A stretch of 20,091 nucleotides of DNA from Bacteroidota bacterium (GTDB lineage: Bacteria > Bacteroidota > Bacteroidia > Chitinophagales > Chitinophagaceae): positions 1 through 20,091 of the forward strand of contig JAFAAT010000281.1 of NCBI GenBank assembly GCA_023426425.1. Reading direction: 5' to 3'. Made by a program: the position numbers and the translations under genes. This document shows positions 14,477 through 20,091 of the stretch, piece after piece. How positions within the stretch are numbered: the stretch's first letter is position 1; each line of letters begins with the position of its first letter. The notes under the pieces are model-generated. The model searched no databases. It worked only from the letters and a program-made list of their open reading frames with translations, and was not told the origin of the DNA.

Positions 14477-14929
14477 ATGATACAAAGGATACAATCGCTC
14501 TGGTTATTTCTGGCGGCGCTGCTTAGCGGACTGATGATGATAAACTGGTACACGGGCTGGGTATATTCTGCAGACATTCGTCGCGGGTTTGAAACCATTG
14601 TACAGAGGCTGACCGTGACAGAACATTTCCCTTCGCTGATCATTGCTGTGGTGATGGCGTTGTTGCCATTGATTGCCATATTTATGTTTCGTGACAGGAA
14701 GCGTCAGCGGATGATGAGCATTGTGTCGATACTGGCGGCTATAGCATTCATTGGTGTGAACCTCATGCGGATCAATAATTTCAACGAGACTACGGCACCG
14801 ACGCCGCAAAACGGAAGCTATATGGCAGGTTCGGTGATACCGGTTGCGGTGATCGTATTTCTGATCCTGGCCATAAGGGGTATCAATAAAGATGAGAAGC
14901 TGATCAAGTCGATGGATAGGCTGCGTTAG
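14477..14929 (+). CDS. DUF4293-family membrane protein
   Basis: A 150-residue inner-membrane protein with four predicted membrane helices at about 8-24, 52-71, 81-97 and 115-134. A short basic loop (FRDRKRQRMM) lies between helices two and three, and the charged tail is NKDEKLIKSMDRLR. The N-terminus MIQRIQSLWLFLAALL and the four-helix layout match the Bacteroidota-specific DUF4293 family as I remember it. No function is known to me. It follows serS closely on the same strand. The loop after helix 1 (about residues 25-50) is the least hydrophobic part. Confidence 0.85.
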   Translation: MIQRIQSLWLFLAALLSGLMMINWYTGWVYSADIRRGFETIVQRLTVTEHFPSLIIAVVMALLPLIAIFMFRDRKRQRMMSIVSILAAIAFIGVNLMRINNFNETTAPTPQNGSYMAGSVIPVAVIVFLILAIRGINKDEKLIKSMDRLR

Positions 14930-15085
14930 GAGATTTACGTTTTTCGTTCCCCGGATTTAGTCCGGAAGAGACGGCTACTCCGTTCAGGTAAGGAAGAAGA
15001 GTTTCTAAGCCAGGAAAGACTAAAGGGAGCATTGTCTTTTGCAGTTAAGGAGGGACGTGACGGACTTTGGTCATGTAAGTATGTG

Positions 15086-15116
15086 TTTGGTTTTTCGCGA
15101 TTGAACTTTTATTTTG
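15086..15116 (+). promoter_or_regulatory. Candidate promoter of the RDD gene, abutting a terminator hairpin
   Basis: TTTG (15086-15089), 19 bases, then TTATTTTG (15109-15116). This is the same form as the element before the gene at 6800. Its last base is the first base of the hairpin stem that follows, so transcription would begin inside the hairpin. Confidence 0.45.
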
Positions 15117-15135
15117 GGGCAACAGCCCCTTTTTT
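15116..15135 (+). terminator. Intrinsic terminator ending at the RDD start codon
   Basis: GGGGC (15116-15120), loop AACA, GCCCC (15125-15129), then six T (15130-15135). The ATG of the next gene follows with no gap. It would end transcripts coming from the DUF4293 gene. Confidence 0.75.
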
Positions 15136-15621
15136 ATGGAAGTACAAACACAGACGGCACAGGAAACAATATTTGCAGACATTGAGCACGAGCACGAGAT
15201 GCGTGAGGCCGCTGCGGGTCGGAGACTGGTGAACTATATTGTTGACTTCGTAGTCTTTTATGGATTCCTGATGGGCTTTATTTTTGTGCTTGCTGTTATA
15301 TGCTTCTGGTTTGGAGTAGATATCACTCCATATTTTTCTGAAGAGACAGCTGCAAGCAAACTTTTCATTTATCTCTTTTCAGGTGTCATGATTATCATCT
15401 GGTACTCCTTCATTGAAGGAGTGACCAAAGGCAGATCTTTGGGAAAATACATAACTGGCACGAGAGCAGTGAGACTGGACGGGTCAGAAATTAGCTGGAA
15501 GGATGCATTTAAACGCTCCGCATGCAGGCTTATCCCATTTGAACCATTTAGTGGTTTTGGGGGACGATTCTGGCACGACTCTATAGCTAAAACGACAGTA
15601 GTTAGGAATAAAAAATACTAG
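15136..15621 (+). CDS. RDD-family membrane protein
   Basis: A 161-residue inner-membrane protein of the RDD family, which is named for its conserved Arg-Asp-Asp residues. AGRRLVNYIVD supplies the Arg (29/30) and first Asp (37), and the C-terminal WHDSIAKTTV supplies the second Asp (148). Hydrophobic segments lie at about 34-58 and 76-94. GRSLGKYITGTRAV (99-112) is the conserved cytoplasmic loop. Some RDD proteins elsewhere act in ion exchange or stress, but nothing here shows the substrate. The start is uncertain: ATG 15136 directly follows a terminator T-run, while M22 (15199) is the next option and would still keep the RDD core. It ends three bases before the convergent aminopeptidase gene, with no terminator between. 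Confidence 0.85.
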   Translation: MEVQTQTAQETIFADIEHEHEMREAAAGRRLVNYIVDFVVFYGFLMGFIFVLAVICFWFGVDITPYFSEETAASKLFIYLFSGVMIIIWYSFIEGVTKGRSLGKYITGTRAVRLDGSEISWKDAFKRSACRLIPFEPFSGFGGRFWHDSIAKTTVVRNKKY

Positions 15622-15624
15622 CTT

Positions 15625-16920
15625 TTACTTCCTCGTTTTCATTGCTGCTTCTATCTCCTCTACGGTAATCGGAATTCCTTTGAACAGATCAATGCTGCCG
15701 GTTTTGGTAAGCCAGTAGTTGTTTTCAATGCGGATGCCCATCTGCTCTTCTTCGATGTAGATCCCCGGTTCGATGGTAAACAGCATTCCTTCTTTCACGG
15801 GCTCGTTTCTGGTGCCTACATCATGTACGTCAAGGCCGAGGTGGTGGCCGATGCCGTGGTAGAAATATTTCCTGTAGGCGGGGTTGGCTGGATCCTGGTT
15901 TTTCAGATCTGCTTTTGAAATAAGCCCAATCTTCATCAGCTGCTTTTCCATCTCTTTGTTTACACGATCGATGTAGTCGGCATAGTTGATGCCTGGTTTC
16001 AGAATGGATGCACAGAATTTGTGCACTGCAAGGCAGGCGTTGTAAACTTCCTTCTGGCGCTTGGTGAATTTACCATTTACCGGAATTGTTCTTGTGAGGT
16101 CTGCATTATAGTTGCCGTATTCGGCACCAAAGTCCATAAGTAACAAATCACCGTCTTTGCACTCCCTGTTGTTCTCTACGTAGTGCAGCACGCGGGCACT
16201 GTCGCCCGAGGCGATGATGCAGCCATAGGCGTGGCGGGTGGCGCGGTTGCGGATGAATTCGTGTGTGATTTCAGCTTCGATTTCAAATTCCATGACACCG
16301 GGGCGTACAAATCTGAGTACACGTTCGAATGCTTTGCGGGTGATGTCGATTGCCACCTTTGTTACTTCGACTTCCTCCCTGGTCTTTACAGATCGTAGAT
16401 CCTTGAGAATCCTTGCTGCGCGATGGTAGTGGTGCAGCGGGTAGCGCCGCATGAAGTCGTGTACGAAGTGAAGATCGATGCGGGGGTTTTCCGTGTTGAG
16501 ACGGTCGTTTTCGTTGGTATTGAGGTAGACATTCTCGGCATGGTGCATCCAGAGGTGGAGGGAAGCTTCGATGCTGTCTACGTATTGCACGTTGGTGATG
16601 CCGGAGATAGCGGTTGCTTCATCCTTACGGAGCAGGTGTCCGTTCCATTTTTCAAGGTGTTCGTTAGGGCGTTGAATTACCAGTACCTCGCGGGAGTTTT
16701 TGTCTGCGTTGCCAGGATAGAGGATTACCATTGTTTTCTCCTGAGTGATGCCGGACAGCCAGACCAGGTCTGAATTGGCTTTGTAGGCGTAGACGGCGTC
16801 GCCGTTTTCAGGTAGTACGGGGTTGGCATGGAAGATGGCAATGCTGTCGGGCTTCATCTTTTTCATGAAGCGTTGGCGGTTTTGCACGAACAGTTTAGAC
16901 GGCAGAGGTAAATATTTCAT
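15625..16920 (-). CDS. pepP: Xaa-Pro aminopeptidase (M24B metallopeptidase)
   Basis: A 431-residue cytoplasmic aminopeptidase that removes N-terminal residues preceding proline. The N-terminal domain (about 1-170) is the creatinase-like AMP_N domain. The C-terminal pita-bread domain carries the five metal ligands: D263 in MDFGAEYGNY, D274 in ADLTRT, H359 in HGIGHHLGLDVHD, E384 in FTIEPG and E399 in GIRIEN. Their spacing matches E. coli PepP. The frame can be extended 40 codons upstream to 17040, but the extension resembles neither a signal peptide that would fit nor the family N-terminus. MKYLPLPSKLFVQNRQRFM is the usual start, so I place it at 16920. It converges on the RDD gene and is divergent from ychF. 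Confidence 0.92.
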   Translation of the reverse strand: MKYLPLPSKLFVQNRQRFMKKMKPDSIAIFHANPVLPENGDAVYAYKANSDLVWLSGITQEKTMVILYPGNADKNSREVLVIQRPNEHLEKWNGHLLRKDEATAISGITNVQYVDSIEASLHLWMHHAENVYLNTNENDRLNTENPRIDLHFVHDFMRRYPLHHYHRAARILKDLRSVKTREEVEVTKVAIDITRKAFERVLRFVRPGVMEFEIEAEITHEFIRNRATRHAYGCIIASGDSARVLHYVENNRECKDGDLLLMDFGAEYGNYNADLTRTIPVNGKFTKRQKEVYNACLAVHKFCASILKPGINYADYIDRVNKEMEKQLMKIGLISKADLKNQDPANPAYRKYFYHGIGHHLGLDVHDVGTRNEPVKEGMLFTIEPGIYIEEEQMGIRIENNYWLTKTGSIDLFKGIPITVEEIEAAMKTRK

Positions 16921-17122
16921 ATCCTTGAAATGAGGGGGTGAAGTTAAGTAATTCGCGCAAACGGCAGAGAATGAAGTGAATGAAACAGGTGGAAGTTTGA
17001 TAGCACATACCACGATTACGGGTAGCGCCCAATGGCGCATGAATTCCTGTTACAATTCAAATCCTGGCGGTTGCCCTCGCACATGCGGGGCAGATCTCTG
17101 ACTACCTGATTACTGTTTGCCT

Positions 17123-17130
17123 TACCTTTG
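17123..17130 (+). promoter_or_regulatory. Candidate -7 promoter element of ychF
   Basis: TACCTTTG is a full match to TAnnTTTG, 19 bases before the ATG at 17150. The leader would be only about 12-14 bases. The -33 element is poor (TCTG at 17097-17100). Confidence 0.45.
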
Positions 17131-17149
17131 CGCAAATTTTCAATCTCCC

Positions 17150-18253
17150 ATGGCGCTCCAGGTCGGTATCGTAGGACTCCCCAATGTCGGTAAATCAACA
17201 CTCTTCAACGCAGTAAGCAACAGCGCAAAGGCCCAGGCCTCAAACTATCGCTTCTGCACCATCGAACCCAATGTCGGACAGGTCGACGTACCCGATGAGC
17301 GCCTCGCAAAACTCGCAGAACTCGTACAGCCGAATCGCGTCGTCCCCACAACAATAGAATTCGTCGATATCGCCGGACTTGTAAAAGGTGCCTCCAAAGG
17401 CGAAGGCCTCGGCAACAAGTTCCTCGCAAACATCCGGGAAGTAGACGCCATCGTCCACGTCATCCGCTGCTTCGAAGACGAAAACATCCTCCGCGAAGAA
17501 GGCGAAATCAACCCTGTCAGCGACAAGGAGATTATCGACACAGAGCTTCAGCTCAAAGACCTCGACAGCGTCGAAAAGAAAATCCAGCGGGTTGAGAAAA
17601 TGGCTAAAACCGGCGGCGATCCCAAAGCCAAACGCGCCTGGGAAGTACTCGTGAAATGCCGTGAACACCTGATGCAGGGCAAGAACATCCGTGGCCTGCA
17701 ACTCGAAGGTGAAGACCGCGAAGCCATCGCCGACATCTTCTTGCTGACTGAAAAACCGGTGCTCTATGTAGCCAACGTCGACGAGTCAGGCATCCACACC
17801 GGCAACAAATACTCTGAAGCACTCACTAAAGCCGCCAACGAAGAGGGCGCCCAGGTGATCGTAATGAACAACTCCATCGAAGCCCAGATCTCAGAAATGG
17901 AAAGCGATGAAGACAAGGAACTATTCCTGGGTGAATATGGCCTCACAGAACCCGGCCTAAACCGTCTGATCCGCGCAGCCTACAAACTGCTCAACCTCAT
18001 CACCTACTTCACCGCCGGCGTGCAGGAAGTCCGTGCCTGGACCATTCACCGCGGCTGGAAAGCGCCTCAGGCAGCAAGCGTAATCCACACCGACTTCGAA
18101 AAAGGATTTATAAAGGCAGAAGTGATCTCCTACAACGACTTCGTCCAGTATGGCTCAGAAGCTGCCTGCCGCGAAAACGGCAGACTCCGGATCGAAGGTA
18201 AAGAGTACATCGTACAAGACGGCGACGTAATGCACTTCAGATTTAATGTATAA
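17150..18253 (+). CDS. ychF: Redox-regulated ribosome-binding ATPase YchF (Obg-like, OLA1 family)
   Basis: A 367-residue P-loop protein, close to E. coli YchF (363). G1 is GLPNVGKS (9-16) and G3 is DIAGL (73-77). The G4 position is ANVDE (208-212) instead of NKxD, in line with the family's preference for ATP over GTP. A helical coiled-coil insertion follows G3 (about 130-200), and a TGS domain closes the protein (about 285-367, ending DGDVMHFRFNV). YchF/OLA1 binds ribosomes and is linked to translation and oxidative-stress responses. An in-frame ATG at 17117 lies upstream of the promoter element and of the family N-terminus MALQVGIVGLPN, so I start at 17150. Its sense strand is clearly C-rich, unlike plus-strand genes before 17 kb. 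Confidence 0.97.
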   Translation: MALQVGIVGLPNVGKSTLFNAVSNSAKAQASNYRFCTIEPNVGQVDVPDERLAKLAELVQPNRVVPTTIEFVDIAGLVKGASKGEGLGNKFLANIREVDAIVHVIRCFEDENILREEGEINPVSDKEIIDTELQLKDLDSVEKKIQRVEKMAKTGGDPKAKRAWEVLVKCREHLMQGKNIRGLQLEGEDREAIADIFLLTEKPVLYVANVDESGIHTGNKYSEALTKAANEEGAQVIVMNNSIEAQISEMESDEDKELFLGEYGLTEPGLNRLIRAAYKLLNLITYFTAGVQEVRAWTIHRGWKAPQAASVIHTDFEKGFIKAEVISYNDFVQYGSEAACRENGRLRIEGKEYIVQDGDVMHFRFNV

Positions 18254-18265
18254 AATTTCCCAACT

Positions 18266-18310
18266 AAAATGTGAAACGCACGAGTGAAACCACCCGTGCG
18301 TTTCACTTTT
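18266..18310. terminator. Bidirectional intrinsic terminator between ychF and the DoxX-like gene
   Basis: Perfect 12-bp stem GTGAAACGCACG (18271-18282) with CGTGCGTTTCAC (18295-18306), a 12-base loop, AAAAT on the left and TTTT on the right. It serves convergent genes on both sides. Confidence 0.92.
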
Positions 18311-18701
18311 AAGCTCGTGCGGCTGCCCAGATTCTATCTGAGGAACTCGCCACACTCACCTTCCTGTTAAAGATGTAGGATACAGCCAGCAATCCCAGAA
18401 ATAGCAATGGCGAAATGAACGGTGTTTGAGTGGCGATATGCGCCCACACCGCCCCTGCAAAACAGAAACTAAACCCGGCATAAGCCCACTCCCGTATTCT
18501 CGGAAACCCCGGCACAACCAGGGCAACAGCACCAAGCGCTTTAGCCACTCCCAGCAGCGCGATTACATGTGCCGGATACCCCATCATTGCAAATCCTTGT
18601 TTCAGTTCGGCATTTCCACTCAGATACATGAATGCACTCATAGCCATTCCAGCAGCCACTAACCCTGTGGCAATCCAATAGATGATCTTGTTTGTACGCA
18701 T
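18309..18701 (-). CDS. DoxX-like family membrane protein
   Basis: A 130-residue inner-membrane protein with four predicted helices at about 5-27, 44-63, 72-90 and 97-112. The pattern of a first helix with a small-residue-rich GLVAAGMAMSAFMYL, then FAMMGYPAHVIALLGVAKALGAVAL and FPRIREWAYAGFSF, is typical of the DoxX-like (DoxX_2) family. Members are often linked to redox or electrophile stress and are frequently controlled by a neighbouring regulator. It is divergent from an HxlR-type regulator gene with 110 bases between the start codons, which makes it the probable target. A CACCTTTG -7-like element lies on the minus strand at the complement of 18716-18723. The exact substrate or partner cannot be read from the sequence. 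Confidence 0.85.
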   Translation of the reverse strand: MRTNKIIYWIATGLVAAGMAMSAFMYLSGNAELKQGFAMMGYPAHVIALLGVAKALGAVALVVPGFPRIREWAYAGFSFCFAGAVWAHIATQTPFISPLLFLGLLAVSYIFNRKVSVASSSDRIWAAARA

Positions 18702-18733
18702 AGATTAATTTTTCACAAAGGTGGGGCAGGTAG

Positions 18734-18784
18734 GTATACATTCGTAACTGATATACTTTTGTATACCGGTTACCTTTTGTATAC
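18734..18784. promoter_or_regulatory. Probable HxlR operator cluster (GTATAC sites)
   Basis: GTATAC occurs at 18734-18739, 18761-18766 and 18779-18784, and ATATAC at 18751-18756. The last two GTATAC copies sit in a direct repeat TTTTGTATAC (18757-18766 and 18775-18784), 18 bp apart. The sites overlap the -33 element of the regulator gene and the spacer of the DoxX-like promoter, so one bound protein could control both genes. Confidence 0.6.
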
Positions 18785-18807
18785 TTATAGGATACTGCTT
18801 ACTTTTG
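18776..18807 (+). promoter_or_regulatory. Near-perfect Bacteroidota promoter of the HxlR gene
   Basis: TTTG (18776-18779), exactly 20 bases, then TACTTTTG (18800-18807), a full match to both elements. The -7 element ends only four bases before the annotated ATG (18812), so transcription should begin at or next to the start codon. Confidence 0.65.
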
Positions 18808-18811
18808 AGAA

Positions 18812-19186
18812 ATGACAACCAAGGTAACCACCAGCGCTCAACCTGAGGATCATGCTGCCTGCAGCGGACACCTGATGGCTATCAAAGACACGATGGACGT
18901 TCTTGGCGGTAAATGGAAGATTTCAATCATCACCGCACTCACTTTCCAGCCTTATCGGTTCAAAGAGCTAGCCAGGCTAATTGGAGTTTCGCCTCGCATG
19001 CTTTCCAAAGAACTAAAAGACCTCGAACTCAACGAATTAATTCAAAGAAAAGTCTACGATACCATTCCAGTCTCTGTAGAATACAGCATCACCCCCTACG
19101 GCCAGTCCCTCTGCGCTGTGATTTCTTCAATGCACGACTGGGGCATCCAACACCGCAACCGGATCATGAACAAACACCGCAACTAA
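18812..19186 (+). CDS. HxlR-family winged-helix transcriptional regulator
   Basis: A 124-residue DNA-binding protein that should act as a dimer. The HxlR signature is clear: CSGHLMAIKDTMDVLGGKWK (17-36), FKELARLIGVSPRMLSKELKDLE as the helix-turn-helix (50-72), the wing around VYDTIPVSVEYSITPYG (81-97) and the C-terminal dimer helix with SSMHDWG (105-111). Cys17 sits just before the first helix, where relatives such as YodB and HypR carry a redox- or electrophile-sensing Cys, so sensing of quinones, aldehydes or disulfide stress is plausible but not shown. It is divergent from the DoxX-like gene. If transcription starts at the ATG as the promoter suggests, the mRNA is leaderless; the next Met (M22) would truncate the conserved region and lose Cys17. 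Confidence 0.93.
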   Translation: MTTKVTTSAQPEDHAACSGHLMAIKDTMDVLGGKWKISIITALTFQPYRFKELARLIGVSPRMLSKELKDLELNELIQRKVYDTIPVSVEYSITPYGQSLCAVISSMHDWGIQHRNRIMNKHRN

Positions 19187-19240
19187 CCCCTTCCTCATCA
19201 CCCGCCCAGAAAAAAACTGTTCGAGAAAATCGATCCCACT

Positions 19241-19300
19241 CGTCCCCCGTCCCCCGTCCCTCTCGCCATCGCTTTAGCCAACAGCCAATAGCCAATGGCC
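19241..19300 (+). repeat. Heptamer repeats CGTCCCC and AGCCAAY
   Basis: CGTCCCC occurs twice plus a partial copy (19241-19260). AGCCAAC, AGCCAAT, AGCCAAT and a partial GGCC follow at 19276-19300. The second set is the same family as the minus-strand heptamers at 11156-11190. Confidence 0.75.
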
Positions 19301-19412
19301 CACACTTGTCCGAACCCGGAGGGGGCGGAGCCATCTCCCCACCTAAACAAAACCACGAAACAACGAAATCCCCCAATAACACGCTCTGCTGCAAGAGCGC
19401 AATTCTCCACTC

Positions 19413-19440
19413 GCCATAGCCATAGCCATAGCCATAGCCA
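19413..19440 (+). repeat. GCCATA hexamer array
   Basis: Four exact GCCATA copies plus GCCA, running into decayed GTGCCA/GCGCC units. It is a simple-sequence array liable to slippage. Confidence 0.9.
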
Positions 19441-19624
19441 GTGCCAGCGCCTTACCCCCCCCGTCCCACCAGCCATCGCTTTAGCCAAAAGCCATAGGCA
19501 GCGCCAACCCCTCGCAATCACAGCGTTGTCACACCGCTGCGACAGCATCGCAAAAAAATAAACTCGGTAACAGACCATTCGTTATTCAGGCGTTCTTTTG
19601 GTCCACATAACTCGCCTATATGCA

Positions 19625-19655
19625 TTGTTTGTTTAATTCAAGTTTCCTATCTTAG
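19625..19655 (+). promoter_or_regulatory. Candidate promoter of the last gene
   Basis: TTG (19625-19627), exactly 20 bases, then TATCTTAG (19648-19655), with the same geometry as the orphan element at 11362-11392. The leader before the ATG at 19708 would be about 45 bases. Confidence 0.4.
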
Positions 19656-19707
19656 CTCCACGTTTTTTCCATATCTCCATTGTTTAACTACTAAAAACCA
19701 TGCACTT

Positions 19708-20091
19708 ATGGCACTCGTATCAACTCCAATCCGCTTCTCAGGCGGCTCCCTCGAAGACATCTCTTTCTACAAAGACAAACGCGGACGCTGCATCGCCCGA
19801 ATGAAGCGCGGACGCATCTCCGACTTCCACACCAACCCTAAGTACCTGCGCTGCCGTGAAAACAGCGCCGAATTCACCAACACCGCCCGATGCGTCAAAA
19901 AACTGCGCGCCGCCTTTGAAACCGAACTCAAATACTGCTCCGAAGGCACCTATTTCAACCGGCTCATGGGACTCATGAAACTGGTTCTCAACACCGACCC
20001 CACTGTCACCCGCGGCGGCCGCTCCTGCTACCTCGGCAACCTCAACCTCCTGCGCGACTACCAGTTCAACGGCCAGCGCCCTCTCTCCAAT
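19708..20091 (+). CDS. Uncharacterised Bacteroidota protein, N-terminal 128 residues, cut by the window edge
   Basis: The frame is open to the right edge. It starts MALVSTPIRFSGGSLEDISF and continues with FYKDKRGRCIARMKRG, NPKYLRCRENSAEF (R50-E51-N52), RCVKKLRAAF, YFNRLMGLMKLVLNTD, TRGGRSCYLGNLNLL and the final YQFNGQRPL. I recall a widespread unannotated Bacteroidota family with the same skeleton: a short 'GxLxxxxFY...G...R.K.G' start, a 'TREN..EF' block, an 'RG.R' block and a 'GNL.LL..F.FN' block. I know of no function. It has no signal peptide or membrane helix and is Arg/Lys-rich. Codon use is strongly C-ending, like ychF. An overlapping ATG at 19700 is out of frame and leads only to a short reading frame. 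A promoter candidate lies about 53 bases upstream. Confidence 0.75.
   Translation, partial: MALVSTPIRFSGGSLEDISFYKDKRGRCIARMKRGRISDFHTNPKYLRCRENSAEFTNTARCVKKLRAAFETELKYCSEGTYFNRLMGLMKLVLNTDPTVTRGGRSCYLGNLNLLRDYQFNGQRPLSN

Larger units (their letters stand above)
19187..19707. other. Low-complexity intergenic gap with several simple repeats, no gene
   Basis: This 521-base gap is strongly C-rich on the plus strand and carries CGTCCCC heptamers (19241-19260), AGCCAAY heptamers (19276-19296) and a GCCATA hexamer array (19413-19440). A sequence close to GCCATCGCTTTAGCCAA occurs twice (about 19266 and 19471). The promoter candidate for the last gene lies at 19625-19655. Several chance frames cross the repeats on both strands; none resembles a protein. 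Confidence 0.6.

Noticed and set aside
15032..15232. A 66-codon plus-strand frame overlapping the RDD gene start.
   Set aside because: It crosses the terminator hairpin and overlaps the RDD coding region in another frame with no recognisable sequence.
16921..17040. A 40-residue N-terminal extension of the Xaa-Pro aminopeptidase.
   Set aside because: The family start MKYLPLPSKLF is complete without it, and the extension shows no homology I recognise.
17056..17064. TTCAAATCC, resembling a tRNA T-loop.
   Set aside because: No acceptor stem, anticodon arm or CCA end can be built around it on either strand.
17117..17149. An 11-residue N-terminal extension of YchF.
   Set aside because: The family starts at MALQVGIVGLPN, and the extension lies over the -7 promoter element.
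16900..17150. A dif/XerCD recombination site near the skew switch.
   Set aside because: I looked for a 28-bp dif-like sequence and saw none I could defend; the Bacteroidota consensus is not certain enough from memory to exclude a diverged site.

Overview
The window looks like chromosomal DNA of a Bacteroidota bacterium, most likely a Chitinophagaceae relative. The evidence is two secreted proteins with type IX secretion (T9SS) C-terminal sorting domains, a TonB-dependent receptor, a DUF4293-type protein, and a MurA variant and small conserved proteins typical of that phylum. Many genes are also preceded by Bacteroidota-type -33/-7 promoter elements (TTTG or TTG, about 19-21 bases, then TAnnTTTG). 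The closest genus is an impression from protein style, not a measurement. I saw no phage, transposase, CRISPR array, rRNA or tRNA.

Layout. 1-559: 3' end of murA. 560-1351: a gene-poor stretch full of hairpins, ending in an intrinsic terminator, a candidate structured RNA. 1352-1770: a 61-residue basic ORF with its own terminator, then a stem-loop element containing 10-bp repeats. 1771-3898 (minus): a persulfide dioxygenase/rhodanese fusion of the CstB type and a membrane zinc peptidase of the YugP type. 4259-6674 (minus): a TonB-dependent receptor under a TPP riboswitch, so probably an outer-membrane importer of thiamin or a precursor. 6800-10721: two tandem paralogous secreted proteins, each with an Omp28/thioredoxin-like CxxC region and a T9SS sorting domain. 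10770-11102 (minus): a conserved protein of unknown function. 11103-12067: a repeat-rich gap with a perfect 11-bp tandem array and an orphan promoter-like element. 12068-15621: MoxR ATPase, serS, a DUF4293 protein and an RDD membrane protein. 15625-16920 (minus): Xaa-Pro aminopeptidase. 17150-18253: ychF. 18309-19186: a divergent DoxX-like/HxlR pair sharing GTATAC-containing control DNA. 19187-19707: low-complexity hexamer and heptamer repeats. 19708-20091: start of an uncharacterised protein that runs off the window.

How the parts work together. Most genes are single-gene units or pairs separated by strong intrinsic terminators, several of them bidirectional between convergent genes. Housekeeping functions (murA, serS, ychF, pepP) are interspersed with accessory envelope and stress functions. 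The clearest regulatory units are the TPP riboswitch with its receptor, and the HxlR-DoxX divergent pair.

The points most worth a second look are the hairpin-dense region at 600-1165; intergenic repeats with a 10-11 bp (helical) period at three sites with unrelated sequences; a G-rich to C-rich switch of the plus strand near 17.05 kb that is independent of gene strand (possible replication terminus); an RDD-gene promoter that appears to start transcription inside a terminator hairpin; and an HxlR gene whose near-perfect promoter implies a leaderless mRNA.
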